In this document: positions 35,184 to 43,257 of the stretch, in pieces
How positions within the stretch are numbered: position 1 is the first letter of the stretch
How the letters are laid out: every line of letters begins with the position of its first letter
NCBI GenBank assembly: GCA_964563505.1
Contig: CAZLXW010000001.1
Span: 49,846 to 113,845, forward strand
DNA length: 64,000 nucleotides
Reading direction: 5' to 3'
Source of the DNA: UBA1351 sp964563505
Lineage (GTDB): Bacteria > Bacillota > Clostridia > Lachnospirales > Vallitaleaceae
The notes under the pieces: model-generated
Databases searched by the model: none
What the model was told of the DNA's origin: nothing
What the model saw: only the letters and a program-made list of their open reading frames with translations
Translations under genes and position numbers: made by a program

Positions 35184-36398
35184 ATGACGTATGTACAAAA
35201 TTTACTCAACTCTTTTTTTAACTCAATTCCTTCTGTTATTTCAGCAATCTTGATTTTGATTTTAGCCTTTTTGGTTGCTTTTATTGCAAAAGTAATGACA
35301 ACTTCTGGGCTAAAAAAATTCAAAGCTGACAAATATACAGATAAACTTGGATTGGCTGATGAAAAAACCGGTAGTTCAATTGAATTTATTGGAAAACTCG
35401 TTTTCTTTATAGTTTTCTTGTTATTTTTACCCGGTGCACTCGACCGTTTAGGTATGCAAAATGTTTCTCGACCAATTTCTGAACTTGTATCTACTTTTTT
35501 AAATTTTATTCCTAATCTTCTTGTTGCTGTTATTATACTTGTTATTGGTTTTTTTATTGCAAACATTATACGTCAATTATTAAAACCAATATTAGTACGT
35601 TTACGCGTCGACAAGCTTCAAGAAAAAGCCGGTATCGAAGCAAACGAATCAACAACAATATCCTCTGTATTATCTTATGTTGTATATATTCTTATCCTGA
35701 TTCCTGTGATTATTGCTGCTTTACAAGCACTGCGAATTACTGCTATCTCAGAACCGGCGATTATGATGCTCAATAAAATTCTTTTATTCTTACCAAATAT
35801 TTTTGTAGCCATTGGAATTCTTATTGTCGGAATTTTTATTAGCCGAATCGCTGCAAATCTATTAATTGCTTTGCTTGCAGGTGTTGGTGCAGATACACTT
35901 CTAAAAAAAATCGCACCAAAAGCAGATGCGAATAATATACCTTCGCTTTCGAAGATTATCGGAGAATCCGTTCGTTATATCATTATTCTCTTATTTGTCG
36001 TTGAAGCCATTAACGTTCTTCAACTTGATGTACTGCAATTTGTAGGTGCTGCTATTATTGCCTATTTACCATTTGCAATTAGTGCACTCATTATTATCGG
36101 ACTTGCACTCTTATTAGCAACATGGGTAGAATCATTGATTCGCAAGAATTTTCCAAAGGCTAACCTATCCATTATGGCTACCAAAACTTCTATTATGGTT
36201 TTAGCTACTTTTATGGTTTTTAATCAATTAGGTATCGCTCAAACCATTGTAAACACTTTATTTATTATTGTCTTGAGCGCAATAGCTATTGCCTTTGCCA
36301 TATCATTTGGTGTTGGCGGACGTCAATTTGCTGCCAATATGCTTAAAAAAGCAGAGTCTAAACTTGACAAAGAAACATCGGATACGCCTCTTAAGTAA
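35184..36398 (+). CDS. TM-helix-repeat (mechanosensitive-channel-like) protein
   Basis: About 404 residues, very hydrophobic, with repeated segments of the same design: IPSVISAILILILAFLVAFIA, IPNLLVAVIILVIGFFIANII, LPNIFVAIGILIVGIFISRIA and LPFAISALIIIGLALLLATWV. These match the conserved TM-helix repeat of CmpX-type proteins related to small mechanosensitive channels. A FGVGG turn precedes a short basic tail. No large C-terminal MscS domain is present. GGAGG lies before the ATG at 35184. Proximity to the osmolyte operon fits a role in osmotic or membrane stress. Confidence 0.75.
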   Translation: MTYVQNLLNSFFNSIPSVISAILILILAFLVAFIAKVMTTSGLKKFKADKYTDKLGLADEKTGSSIEFIGKLVFFIVFLLFLPGALDRLGMQNVSRPISELVSTFLNFIPNLLVAVIILVIGFFIANIIRQLLKPILVRLRVDKLQEKAGIEANESTTISSVLSYVVYILILIPVIIAALQALRITAISEPAIMMLNKILLFLPNIFVAIGILIVGIFISRIAANLLIALLAGVGADTLLKKIAPKADANNIPSLSKIIGESVRYIIILLFVVEAINVLQLDVLQFVGAAIIAYLPFAISALIIIGLALLLATWVESLIRKNFPKANLSIMATKTSIMVLATFMVFNQLGIAQTIVNTLFIIVLSAIAIAFAISFGVGGRQFAANMLKKAESKLDKETSDTPLK

Positions 36399-36405
36399 GT
36401 AAAGC

Positions 36406-36449
36406 AAAAGCCTTGCGATAACATGTTTTTTGTTATCGCAAGGCTTTTT
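36406..36449. terminator. Terminator after the TM-helix-repeat gene
   Basis: An 18-bp arm starting AAAAGCCTTGCGATAACA pairs with its exact reverse complement around a short T-rich loop, and a T-run follows. The A-run at the other side allows it to act on the convergent histidine kinase gene as well. Confidence 0.9.
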
Positions 36450-36460
36450 AATATTATAAT

Positions 36461-37918
36461 TTACAAAACTTTTATGACGTCAAACCAGAAAATCACATTT
36501 TGTTCTTCATTATAGCATCCATATGCTTGTCCTGAAATCCTTTGTATTGCTCGAACAATAGATAGGCCTAAACCATAGCTACTCCTATCTGTGCCTCTTG
36601 CTTCATCCGCTTTATAAAAACCATCCCAAATATAATCTATGATTTTTTGTGGGATGGGTCGTCCTGAATTAATGACTGAAATTCGATATATATCTCCTTT
36701 CTCTTCCATTCGAATAGTAATATTTTTGGGATAACTGCAATATTTTCCTGCGTTCGACAAGTAATTTGCTAATATCTGTTCAAATCGGATAGGATCAACA
36801 TTTCCAATCCCATCAATTAAATCAAGGGAAATATTTAGTTGTCTTTCATCAATGAATCCATAATATTTTTCTATAAATTTCTCAATTGCCTTTTTTAAAG
36901 ATATGTTTTCATAATAAAAATCCATATAGCCACTTTCAATTCGAGAAAGTTCTAGTATTTCATTTAATAATCGTTTCATTTTTGTTGATTCTTCAGCTAT
37001 ATACTTAATATACTTATGCTCTTGATCTCGGTCTTTAACAAATCCTTGTGCAATTTCGTCTGCATAGCCTTTAATTAATGCAAGAGGTGTTCTGAGCTCA
37101 TGAGACGCATTTGAAATAAACTTTCTCTGTGATTCGACATCTTTTTCGAGTTGTATGTTTTGTTTTTGTAATTTATTCAATGCGACTTTTAACTTGATTG
37201 CCAACTGATGAATATCTGTACTTAAATTTTCCAACTCATCACCTGTTTCAATAATTAACTCGTGGTCAAAATTCAGTTTGGAAAGTTCCCCTACATGTAT
37301 TTGCATCATTCGAATAGGCCGAGTAAATCGTTTGGAAAGTTGCGTTACCATAAGCCCGGCAATCATTAGAAAAAGAAAGGTTACACTTACAAGCAGAATA
37401 TTGGCTTGGCGAACACTGTTTAAGATGGGTTCAATTCCTTGAGTTAAATAAATGGTCGTATCTTCATCAATGTCCATCTTTGCAATAAAAAGATGCGTTC
37501 CTTCTTTTTCATCATAAAGTGTTCCCAATTGAGTAGTCTGATTAATCCACGACCAATCTTTTACAAGATGCGTCGGAATTAAAGGTTTTTTCAACTCTGG
37601 CCGATCACTACGGTCAAATTCATTCGGTCCACGAATTCCAATCTCTCGTGAAGAAGAATAAACGATTTCCCCAAACTGCTCTACTGTAATATCATAACTA
37701 TGACCGGGATCTAAGTCTCCAATTTCGCTTTTCCATTCATCATCTAAGTAATCAATTACACTTAATAATTCCATCCCTTCTATCATATCCGTTTTTACTG
37801 AATGATAATATAGCGGTTTTAACAACAATGAATTCGCCAACAGAAGAACAACTGAAAAACTTAGCATAAATCCCATGACTTGAATTGTTAAGCGTTTTGA
37901 AATTGTCTTATTCTTCAT
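36461..37918 (-). CDS. Sensor histidine kinase of the VTC/beta-helix cluster
   Basis: A 485-residue membrane kinase with spans near 13-33 and 170-190 and an outside domain of about 135 residues. HAMP follows, then H273 in SNASHELRTPLALIKGY, and the ATPase domain with ILANYLSNAGKY, NSGRPIPQKIIDYIWDGFYKAD and YGLGLSIVRAI. It overlaps the response regulator by 11 bp. The pair is the tail of a minus-strand run that begins with the VTC gene at 41622, which suggests the system regulates that run. Confidence 0.93.
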   Translation of the reverse strand: MKNKTISKRLTIQVMGFMLSFSVVLLLANSLLLKPLYYHSVKTDMIEGMELLSVIDYLDDEWKSEIGDLDPGHSYDITVEQFGEIVYSSSREIGIRGPNEFDRSDRPELKKPLIPTHLVKDWSWINQTTQLGTLYDEKEGTHLFIAKMDIDEDTTIYLTQGIEPILNSVRQANILLVSVTFLFLMIAGLMVTQLSKRFTRPIRMMQIHVGELSKLNFDHELIIETGDELENLSTDIHQLAIKLKVALNKLQKQNIQLEKDVESQRKFISNASHELRTPLALIKGYADEIAQGFVKDRDQEHKYIKYIAEESTKMKRLLNEILELSRIESGYMDFYYENISLKKAIEKFIEKYYGFIDERQLNISLDLIDGIGNVDPIRFEQILANYLSNAGKYCSYPKNITIRMEEKGDIYRISVINSGRPIPQKIIDYIWDGFYKADEARGTDRSSYGLGLSIVRAIQRISGQAYGCYNEEQNVIFWFDVIKVL

Positions 37919-38603
37919 AATTCACCTCAAAACGATAACCATATCCACGTACCGTCTGTAGATAATCACCATGGCTTCCTAGTTGTTTTCGTAAACGATT
38001 AACGTGCGTATCGACGGTACTTTCTGAACCTAAGTAATCATATCCCCAAACTTTTTCAAGTATTTGATCTCGACTAAGAGAAATTCCATGGTTCGTTGCG
38101 AGATAGACAAGCAGGTCAAATTCTTTACGTTTTAAATCTGTTCGATTTCCTTGGAGGATAAGACTTCTTCCTTTTATATCAATGATCACCTCTCCAAACA
38201 CAAGACTATTCTCATCTTTAGAGGACTTTTTCTCTTGCCCTACACGTCTTAAAACCGTTTCAATTCGTGCTGCCAAAACCATTGGGGTAAAAGGTTTGAT
38301 TATATAATCATCCGCCCCATTTTCCAAACCCGCGACTTGATCATATTCTTCACCTCTTGCCGTAAGCATAATAATGGGACAAGGCGAAAAGTCCCGGATA
38401 CGTTTGCACGCCGTGAATCCATCCATTAAAGGCATCATAACATCTAGTAATATCAAATCCGGCTCCATAACTTTAGTCATTGTAATCGCTTCTTCACCAT
38501 TTGTGGCTTCAATGACTTGATATCTTCTATTTTCAAGAATCATCCGAATCATTTCAAGTAATCTAGGATCATCATCAACAATTAGAATTGTAATTTTCTT
38601 CAT
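37908..38603 (-). CDS. OmpR/PhoB-family response regulator
   Basis: A 231-residue regulator. Receiver: D10-D11-D12 acid pocket, phospho-acceptor D54 in ILLDVMMPLMDG, and lysine in DYIIKPFTPMVL. Winged helix: DLKRKEFDLLVYLATNHGISLSRDQIL and STVDTHVNRLRKQL. AAGGAAAAATGT precedes the ATG. The most likely targets are the genes just upstream, because four direct repeats at 11-12 bp spacing, as such regulators bind, lie before the VTC gene. Confidence 0.93.
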   Translation of the reverse strand: MKKITILIVDDDPRLLEMIRMILENRRYQVIEATNGEEAITMTKVMEPDLILLDVMMPLMDGFTACKRIRDFSPCPIIMLTARGEEYDQVAGLENGADDYIIKPFTPMVLAARIETVLRRVGQEKKSSKDENSLVFGEVIIDIKGRSLILQGNRTDLKRKEFDLLVYLATNHGISLSRDQILEKVWGYDYLGSESTVDTHVNRLRKQLGSHGDYLQTVRGYGYRFEVNYEE

Positions 38604-38624
38604 ACATTTTTCCTTCCAAACACA

Positions 38625-40235
38625 CTATTCCATAGGTAAATCCATTGATGGCTCAGGCATCTCTCCTTTTGGACGTTGAGGCATCTCACCATCAGTCCTC
38701 GCAGGGCGTTCTCCTTTCTGCATACCTCCGTCTCTCACCCCCCCAAATCCTCCTGTTGCTCCATATGATTTAATTATATCTGTTAACTCAATCGTTGAAT
38801 ATCGTTCATTATTAATGTATATATTATATGATGCCCCTATCACTAAATCAAGCGAAGAATAGATTACACTTGTAAAAGATTTCTCCGGAACTATATCTAA
38901 TAAGATATCTTCCCGGTCATTTGTTATGCGGATATTCGTCCCATCATTCATTGTATTGTCAAACACTACCAGCAATGAATTTATAGTGGATATCTGACTA
39001 GGTGTTTGTAACATTCCACTACTACCAGTTGCAACTAAAACTCCACCTGTCATTTCAAAGGTACCGTCATAATCTATACTACCATCACCATTACTTATAG
39101 GTCCACTGATAATTAAAGTACCTCCTGTCATCCAAATATTTCCATTCGAGTCAAGCCCATCTCCGTAACTATTAATGGTTAATATACCACCATGAATATG
39201 AATACCAAAATCATAGCTTCCGCCTTCCATCATACTACCTCGCCCAACTGTTTCCGTAGTTCCATCTGTAGCATTTACTCCATCATCACTTGCGTTTATG
39301 ATCACTTCACCATCATTGATAATAATATCTTTGGCTTCAAGTCCTTCATATGAATTTTCTACCGTAATAATACCTCCATCAATCTGAATGAGATTGTCCG
39401 CATGTATTCCATCATCTTCTGTTGTCAATACAATGTTACCGGAACGGATAATAACAGTATCATTACTATGAAGGCTATCATCAATACTATCGACTAGAAT
39501 CGTAGCTGAGTTTATGTCAACCAAAATATCTGATTGAATTCCTTTTTTTTCTGCTTGGATATCAAGTATTGCACCGGATATATAAACCAAATCATTGCCT
39601 TTGAGACCATTTCTTGCTGTATCAATATTCAATGTTACATCGTAAATAATTAGGTCGTCTTTACTTAAGATTGCAGTTTTGTCGTTAGTTGTAATACTTA
39701 ACTCACCTGTACCATTAATAACTAAATCTTCTTTAGAGTAAATGGCTCCGTTCGTTCTTTCTATCCCTAAGTCTTCTGACTCTTCTTCTAGGTAAACAGA
39801 TGTATCTTCAATCCTATTATTCGTGTCTTGTAATACAGTAATCATAGCTTCATCTGCCTGTTGGATATAAATTGGCGCATCAGAATTATTTATTAAATTT
39901 ACACCGGCTAATATTAGCTGAACTTGTCCTTCTTCTTCTGTATTAACACGAATCTGTCCATTATAATCTCCTACAAGTTTATATGATCCTATTCCAGTTA
40001 TTTCAATGGAATTTTCATCAACCAAGACTTGATCACTATCTGTTGATGCTGAATTACCATCTAATGAAATTATTACACTATCTTCCACACTTTCATCTAG
40101 ATAATTATGAGTTGCTTCATATACTTGTATTATCTCGTTTGTCTGGCTTGAATCACTCGCCTGACTTGAATCACACGCTGATAAAATCCCTACACTTATT
40201 ATAAAACTAATTAGTTTGCTTATTTTTTTTTTCAT
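38625..40235 (-). CDS. Secreted carbohydrate-binding beta-helix lipoprotein (Cthe_2159-like)
   Basis: About 536 residues. A signal peptide ends in the lipobox ILSAC, and the mature protein is a right-handed beta-helix of repeats, each with an asparagine- or aspartate-ending turn, for example LVINGTGELSITTNDKTAI, LIIYDVTLNIDTARNGLKG and IIINDGEVIINASDDGVNA. It resembles the Cthe_2159 family, whose founder binds cellulose and polygalacturonate through calcium. A short glycine-, methionine- and proline-rich tail (residues 500-536) is also typical. The start at 40235 follows GGAGGAG. It sits between the DUF4956 gene and the two-component pair. Confidence 0.82.
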   Translation of the reverse strand: MKKKISKLISFIISVGILSACDSSQASDSSQTNEIIQVYEATHNYLDESVEDSVIISLDGNSASTDSDQVLVDENSIEITGIGSYKLVGDYNGQIRVNTEEEGQVQLILAGVNLINNSDAPIYIQQADEAMITVLQDTNNRIEDTSVYLEEESEDLGIERTNGAIYSKEDLVINGTGELSITTNDKTAILSKDDLIIYDVTLNIDTARNGLKGNDLVYISGAILDIQAEKKGIQSDILVDINSATILVDSIDDSLHSNDTVIIRSGNIVLTTEDDGIHADNLIQIDGGIITVENSYEGLEAKDIIINDGEVIINASDDGVNATDGTTETVGRGSMMEGGSYDFGIHIHGGILTINSYGDGLDSNGNIWMTGGTLIISGPISNGDGSIDYDGTFEMTGGVLVATGSSGMLQTPSQISTINSLLVVFDNTMNDGTNIRITNDREDILLDIVPEKSFTSVIYSSLDLVIGASYNIYINNERYSTIELTDIIKSYGATGGFGGVRDGGMQKGERPARTDGEMPQRPKGEMPEPSMDLPME

Positions 40236-40248
40236 ATAAATTCTCCTC

Positions 40249-40923
40249 CTATGCCGCATAATCGCCATCATAACTTAACATGGCCACATTAATCACATTC
40301 TCTATTTGGTCGATTGCATTTACTAAGTTACTTTTATCGGATTTTGTTCTAATCTCAATTGTCAACTCATACTGAGATGGAACTTTCGTTTTTGATTTTA
40401 TCTTGTACTGGTTTAAGGAAATATCTAATTCCTGAAAAATCTCTTTTTCTGCTTCGCCATCTGAATATGCTATTATTAATAAATATGGTTCTAGTCGAAT
40501 ATCCATATTGTTGAAAAGCAAAAGTACTAAGGTTATAAATCCAAATGAAATAAGTGCTAAAATATACAATCCTGCGCCGGTAATAATACCGGTTCCAATT
40601 GCCCAAAACATATAAACAACATCAATCGGATCTTTTATCGACGTTCTAAACCGGACAATCGAAAGTGCTCCAACCATACCTAATGATAAAACAATATTAT
40701 TCGTGACTCCAATAATAATCATTGCTGAAATCATACTTAATACGACAAGTGATACATTAAATGTTTTTGAGTACATTACACCTTGAAACGTTTTTTTATA
40801 GACATAAAATATACCGACTCCAATAAGAATAGCAACTATAAATGAGATACACATTTCCAATAAAGATAAAGCGCCTGTTGTTTGTTCAATAAAATCATTT
40901 TTAAATATATCATTAATCGTCAT
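40249..40923 (-). CDS. DUF4956 membrane protein
   Basis: A 224-residue protein of the DUF4956 family. Four membrane spans lie in the first 130 residues, with the family pattern GALSIVRFRTSIKDPIDVVYMFWAIGTG after the third. A soluble alpha/beta domain ends the protein (residues 140-224). These proteins are commonly paired with VTC-domain proteins in bacterial genomes, as here. Function unknown; a transport or anchoring role for the polymerase product is the usual suggestion. AAAGGAG precedes the ATG. Confidence 0.88.
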   Translation of the reverse strand: MTINDIFKNDFIEQTTGALSLLEMCISFIVAILIGVGIFYVYKKTFQGVMYSKTFNVSLVVLSMISAMIIIGVTNNIVLSLGMVGALSIVRFRTSIKDPIDVVYMFWAIGTGIITGAGLYILALISFGFITLVLLLFNNMDIRLEPYLLIIAYSDGEAEKEIFQELDISLNQYKIKSKTKVPSQYELTIEIRTKSDKSNLVNAIDQIENVINVAMLSYDGDYAA

Positions 40924-40941
40924 TTTATTATTTCTCCTTTT

Positions 40942-41622
40942 CTAATATTGCATGCTTCGACATAATGTATATTTAGACACACTTTGTCTCTTGGCAACAT
41001 TTTGCTGTACAAGATTTTTAATATGCATGGGTAAAAATCCAGTATATTTCACTTCAAGAACAACTTGATTGGGTCCTAAAGCCGGTACATATAAATTATT
41101 ACTATCAAACAAGTCTTGTCCGTGGGTCGAATGCCTCACGTTATGATCGAAAGTCACTCGGATATCCCCATAATTATATACAAATGTCTGCCGGTCATAA
41201 TCAACAATGACTTTGGGGGTTAGTTTTCTTCGAACTCCATCAAGACAGAATTCTTGTATGAGATCTTGGTCAGAACTCGTTTTTAATTTTTCATACTTTC
41301 CATTAATAATCATCTGATACTGCTCCAATGTTAACTTTGCTGATACTTTGAATCCAACTTGATTATGTTTCACCTTTTTTTCCAACTGTATATGTTTTTG
41401 ACCACCATTATAAATACGTATACGGTATTTTTTGCGTTTCATTTGTCCAATAATATTATCGCCAAGTGCACTATTTGAATAATCATCAAAGTATAAACTG
41501 GTCACTTGGTAAAAACCCTGATCATCTGAATTTTGATCGAATGGGCATACATGGTGTATTCGTCGACTCATTACTTGTGCAGTGTTTGAATCAATAATAT
41601 ATTTCAATTCATTTCTATACAT
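40942..41622 (-). CDS. VTC-domain polyphosphate-polymerase-like protein
   Basis: A 226-residue soluble protein of the VTC/triphosphate-tunnel superfamily. It shows the family start RNELKYIIDS, basic tunnel segments such as MKRKKYRIRIYN and LEKKVKHNQVGFKVSAKLTLEQY, and the acidic strand VLEVKYTGFLP near the end. In yeast Vtc4 this domain makes polyphosphate from ATP. No membrane span is seen. GATGGAGG lies before the ATG. The DUF4956 gene follows 18 bp later. Bacterial members are little studied, so the reaction is inferred from the fold. Confidence 0.85.
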   Translation of the reverse strand: MYRNELKYIIDSNTAQVMSRRIHHVCPFDQNSDDQGFYQVTSLYFDDYSNSALGDNIIGQMKRKKYRIRIYNGGQKHIQLEKKVKHNQVGFKVSAKLTLEQYQMIINGKYEKLKTSSDQDLIQEFCLDGVRRKLTPKVIVDYDRQTFVYNYGDIRVTFDHNVRHSTHGQDLFDSNNLYVPALGPNQVVLEVKYTGFLPMHIKNLVQQNVAKRQSVSKYTLCRSMQY

Positions 41623-41652
41623 ATGTTTTCCTCCATCTCTTGATATACCTAT

Positions 41653-41706
41653 AGTATATTAGTGAATTAACCTTAACTTAACATATTTATGAACAAAATA
41701 TGAACA
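41653..41706 (-). promoter_or_regulatory. Promoter and direct repeats upstream of the VTC cluster
   Basis: Minus-strand -10 TATACT lies at 41653-41658. Just upstream, reading the plus strand, four T-[TG]-A-A-C repeats end at 41671, 41682, 41694 and 41705, at spacings of 11, 12 and 11 bp, a pattern typical of OmpR/PhoB-type regulators and close to the TTAACA repeats of the Bacillus PhoP box. A fifth TTAAC ends at 41677. No strong -35 is seen, which fits an activated promoter. Confidence 0.6.
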
Positions 41707-41722
41707 TAAATCTATGTACAAT

Positions 41723-41754
41723 AAAAAAGGAGCAACAATGATTCTTGTCACTCC
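41723..41754 (-). terminator. Terminator of the chemoreceptor gene
   Basis: On the minus strand GGAGTGACAA pairs with TTGTTGCTCC (eight standard and two G-T pairs) around a six-base loop, followed by TTTTTT. It lies 47 bp after the chemoreceptor stop codon. Confidence 0.7.
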
Positions 41755-41800
41755 TATTGCTAGATCATTTTTTAATGATGCACATCAAATTTCAATTCGC

Positions 41801-43102
41801 TTAAACATTAAACACATCGACTTGATCTGTTAGATTGCTCGCAGATGCAGATATATTAGCTCCATATTTTGTAACCTTTTCAATGCCATTCATCTGTTCT
41901 TGTAATGACGCAGTTACTTCTTCCGTTGATGCGGAATTTTCTTGAGCAATGGCCGTCAAATTATGTAAGGTATCAATCAGTACGTCCTTCATTTGATCAA
42001 TTTGTTCTTCTGATATATTTAAGTCGTTAATAGCTGTTTCCGTTTCTTTAATCGCTTCTGATATATCTTGAAACTTCTCTCGGCTCTTCGTAACCATTGT
42101 TGATTGCTTGTTTGCTATGGTATACACTTCATTCATCATTTTAACCACATCATTAGAATTCGTCTGCAAACCATTAACAATGCCTTCGATCTCTTTTGTT
42201 GAATCCGTTGATTGTTCTGCCAACTTTCGTATTTCGTCAGCTACCACTGCAAATCCGCGTCCCATTTCTCCCGCTCTTGCCGCTTCGATTGCTGCGTTTA
42301 ATGCAAGTAAGTTTGTTTGATCTGCAATATTGGCAATGACATTACTGGCTTCACTAATTGATTTTGCACTTTCATTTGTTTTTGTGATAATCGAATTAAC
42401 TTCATGGATAGCTTTCATATTCTCTTCATTGGTATTTGTTAAATTATCAATAGATACGAGGCCTTCTTGTACATGATTATTCACTCGCTCAGATGATGCA
42501 TTTAATCGACTCAAGTATGTTTTGTTTTGTTCAATCGTTTCACCTAGTTTACTCACTTCTTGAGCACCATCTTCTGTATTTTTCGCTTGATCAACTGCAC
42601 CTTGTGCTATGCTTTCTACTGCCTTCGATATATTTTCCGAGGTAATGCGTACTTGTTCTAAATCATCATGTAATTCACTGGTAGTATGATCTGTTGTCTT
42701 TGCACTCGATTGTATTTGATGAATCAAATCATTTAAGCGCTCAATCGTTTTGTTTGTGGCATAGGACAAGTCACCAAATTCATCTTTTCTTTGCTTAGGC
42801 AACTGCATAGTTAATTCGCCCTCGCTTATGCGACCAAGAATATCAATATATTCTTTTAATGGCTTAATCACCATATGCTGCAAAAAGAAAACAACAATAA
42901 TATTAATGACTAGAATGTTGATTAGCGTGTTGATATAAACACCTAAATTACCGGCATCGAGTCCTATACGACGAACACCTTCATTAATCATTGATGAAAC
43001 GGGTGCACTTACTAAAAAAGTCATTGTAATAACCACAATAATCTTAGATCGTATTTTTTTGAAAAAATTCATAAATATAATATTATTCAACATTGTCTTC
43101 AT
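41801..43102 (-). CDS. Methyl-accepting chemotaxis protein
   Basis: About 433 residues. Two membrane spans near 18-38 and 58-78 with only about 20 residues between them, so there is no sizeable outside sensor domain. HAMP follows (VIKPLKEYIDILGRISEGELTM). The signalling domain ends in the conserved tip IEAARAGEMGRGFAVVADEIRKLAEQS near residue 290. It should signal to CheA/CheW, which are not in this window. The ATG at 43102 has AAAGGAG seven bases before it. It probably senses membrane or cytoplasmic conditions, or works with a partner. Confidence 0.9.
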   Translation of the reverse strand: MKTMLNNIIFMNFFKKIRSKIIVVITMTFLVSAPVSSMINEGVRRIGLDAGNLGVYINTLINILVINIIVVFFLQHMVIKPLKEYIDILGRISEGELTMQLPKQRKDEFGDLSYATNKTIERLNDLIHQIQSSAKTTDHTTSELHDDLEQVRITSENISKAVESIAQGAVDQAKNTEDGAQEVSKLGETIEQNKTYLSRLNASSERVNNHVQEGLVSIDNLTNTNEENMKAIHEVNSIITKTNESAKSISEASNVIANIADQTNLLALNAAIEAARAGEMGRGFAVVADEIRKLAEQSTDSTKEIEGIVNGLQTNSNDVVKMMNEVYTIANKQSTMVTKSREKFQDISEAIKETETAINDLNISEEQIDQMKDVLIDTLHNLTAIAQENSASTEEVTASLQEQMNGIEKVTKYGANISASASNLTDQVDVFNV

Positions 43103-43169
43103 TTTCATTCTCCTTTGTAAATATCGTTGCCTACTAGTATACCTTAATTATAGGATAAAAACAAATACA

Positions 43170-43198
43170 TTGACATCAAAATAGGATTCTGTTATGAT
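43170..43198 (+). promoter_or_regulatory. Promoter of the cystine symporter gene
   Basis: TTGACA at 43170-43175 and TATGAT at 43193-43198 are 17 bp apart, close to the sigma-A consensus. Transcription should begin near 43205, just before the palindrome at 43213-43241. Confidence 0.8.
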
Positions 43199-43212
43199 AT
43201 ATTTAATAACAT

Positions 43213-43241
43213 ATGTAACATATATAAATAATATGTTACAT
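43213..43241 (+). promoter_or_regulatory. Palindromic operator upstream of the cystine symporter
   Basis: ATGTAACATAT and its exact reverse complement ATATGTTACAT surround seven bases. The position just after the predicted transcription start and before the ribosome site suits a repressor operator. The half-site is unlike a CymR or S-box motif that I know. An mRNA hairpin is the alternative. Confidence 0.6.
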
Positions 43242-43257
43242 GACAAGGAGGAATTAT

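Noticed and set aside
35162..35566. 134-codon open frame on the minus strand
   Set aside because: It lies opposite the TM-helix-repeat gene; the lysine- and isoleucine-rich translation is a reverse image of hydrophobic codons.
39540..40150. Repeated DNA within the beta-helix lipoprotein gene as a tandem repeat element
   Set aside because: The repetition is in the protein fold (similar turns) rather than exact DNA copies, so it is not a DNA repeat or CRISPR.
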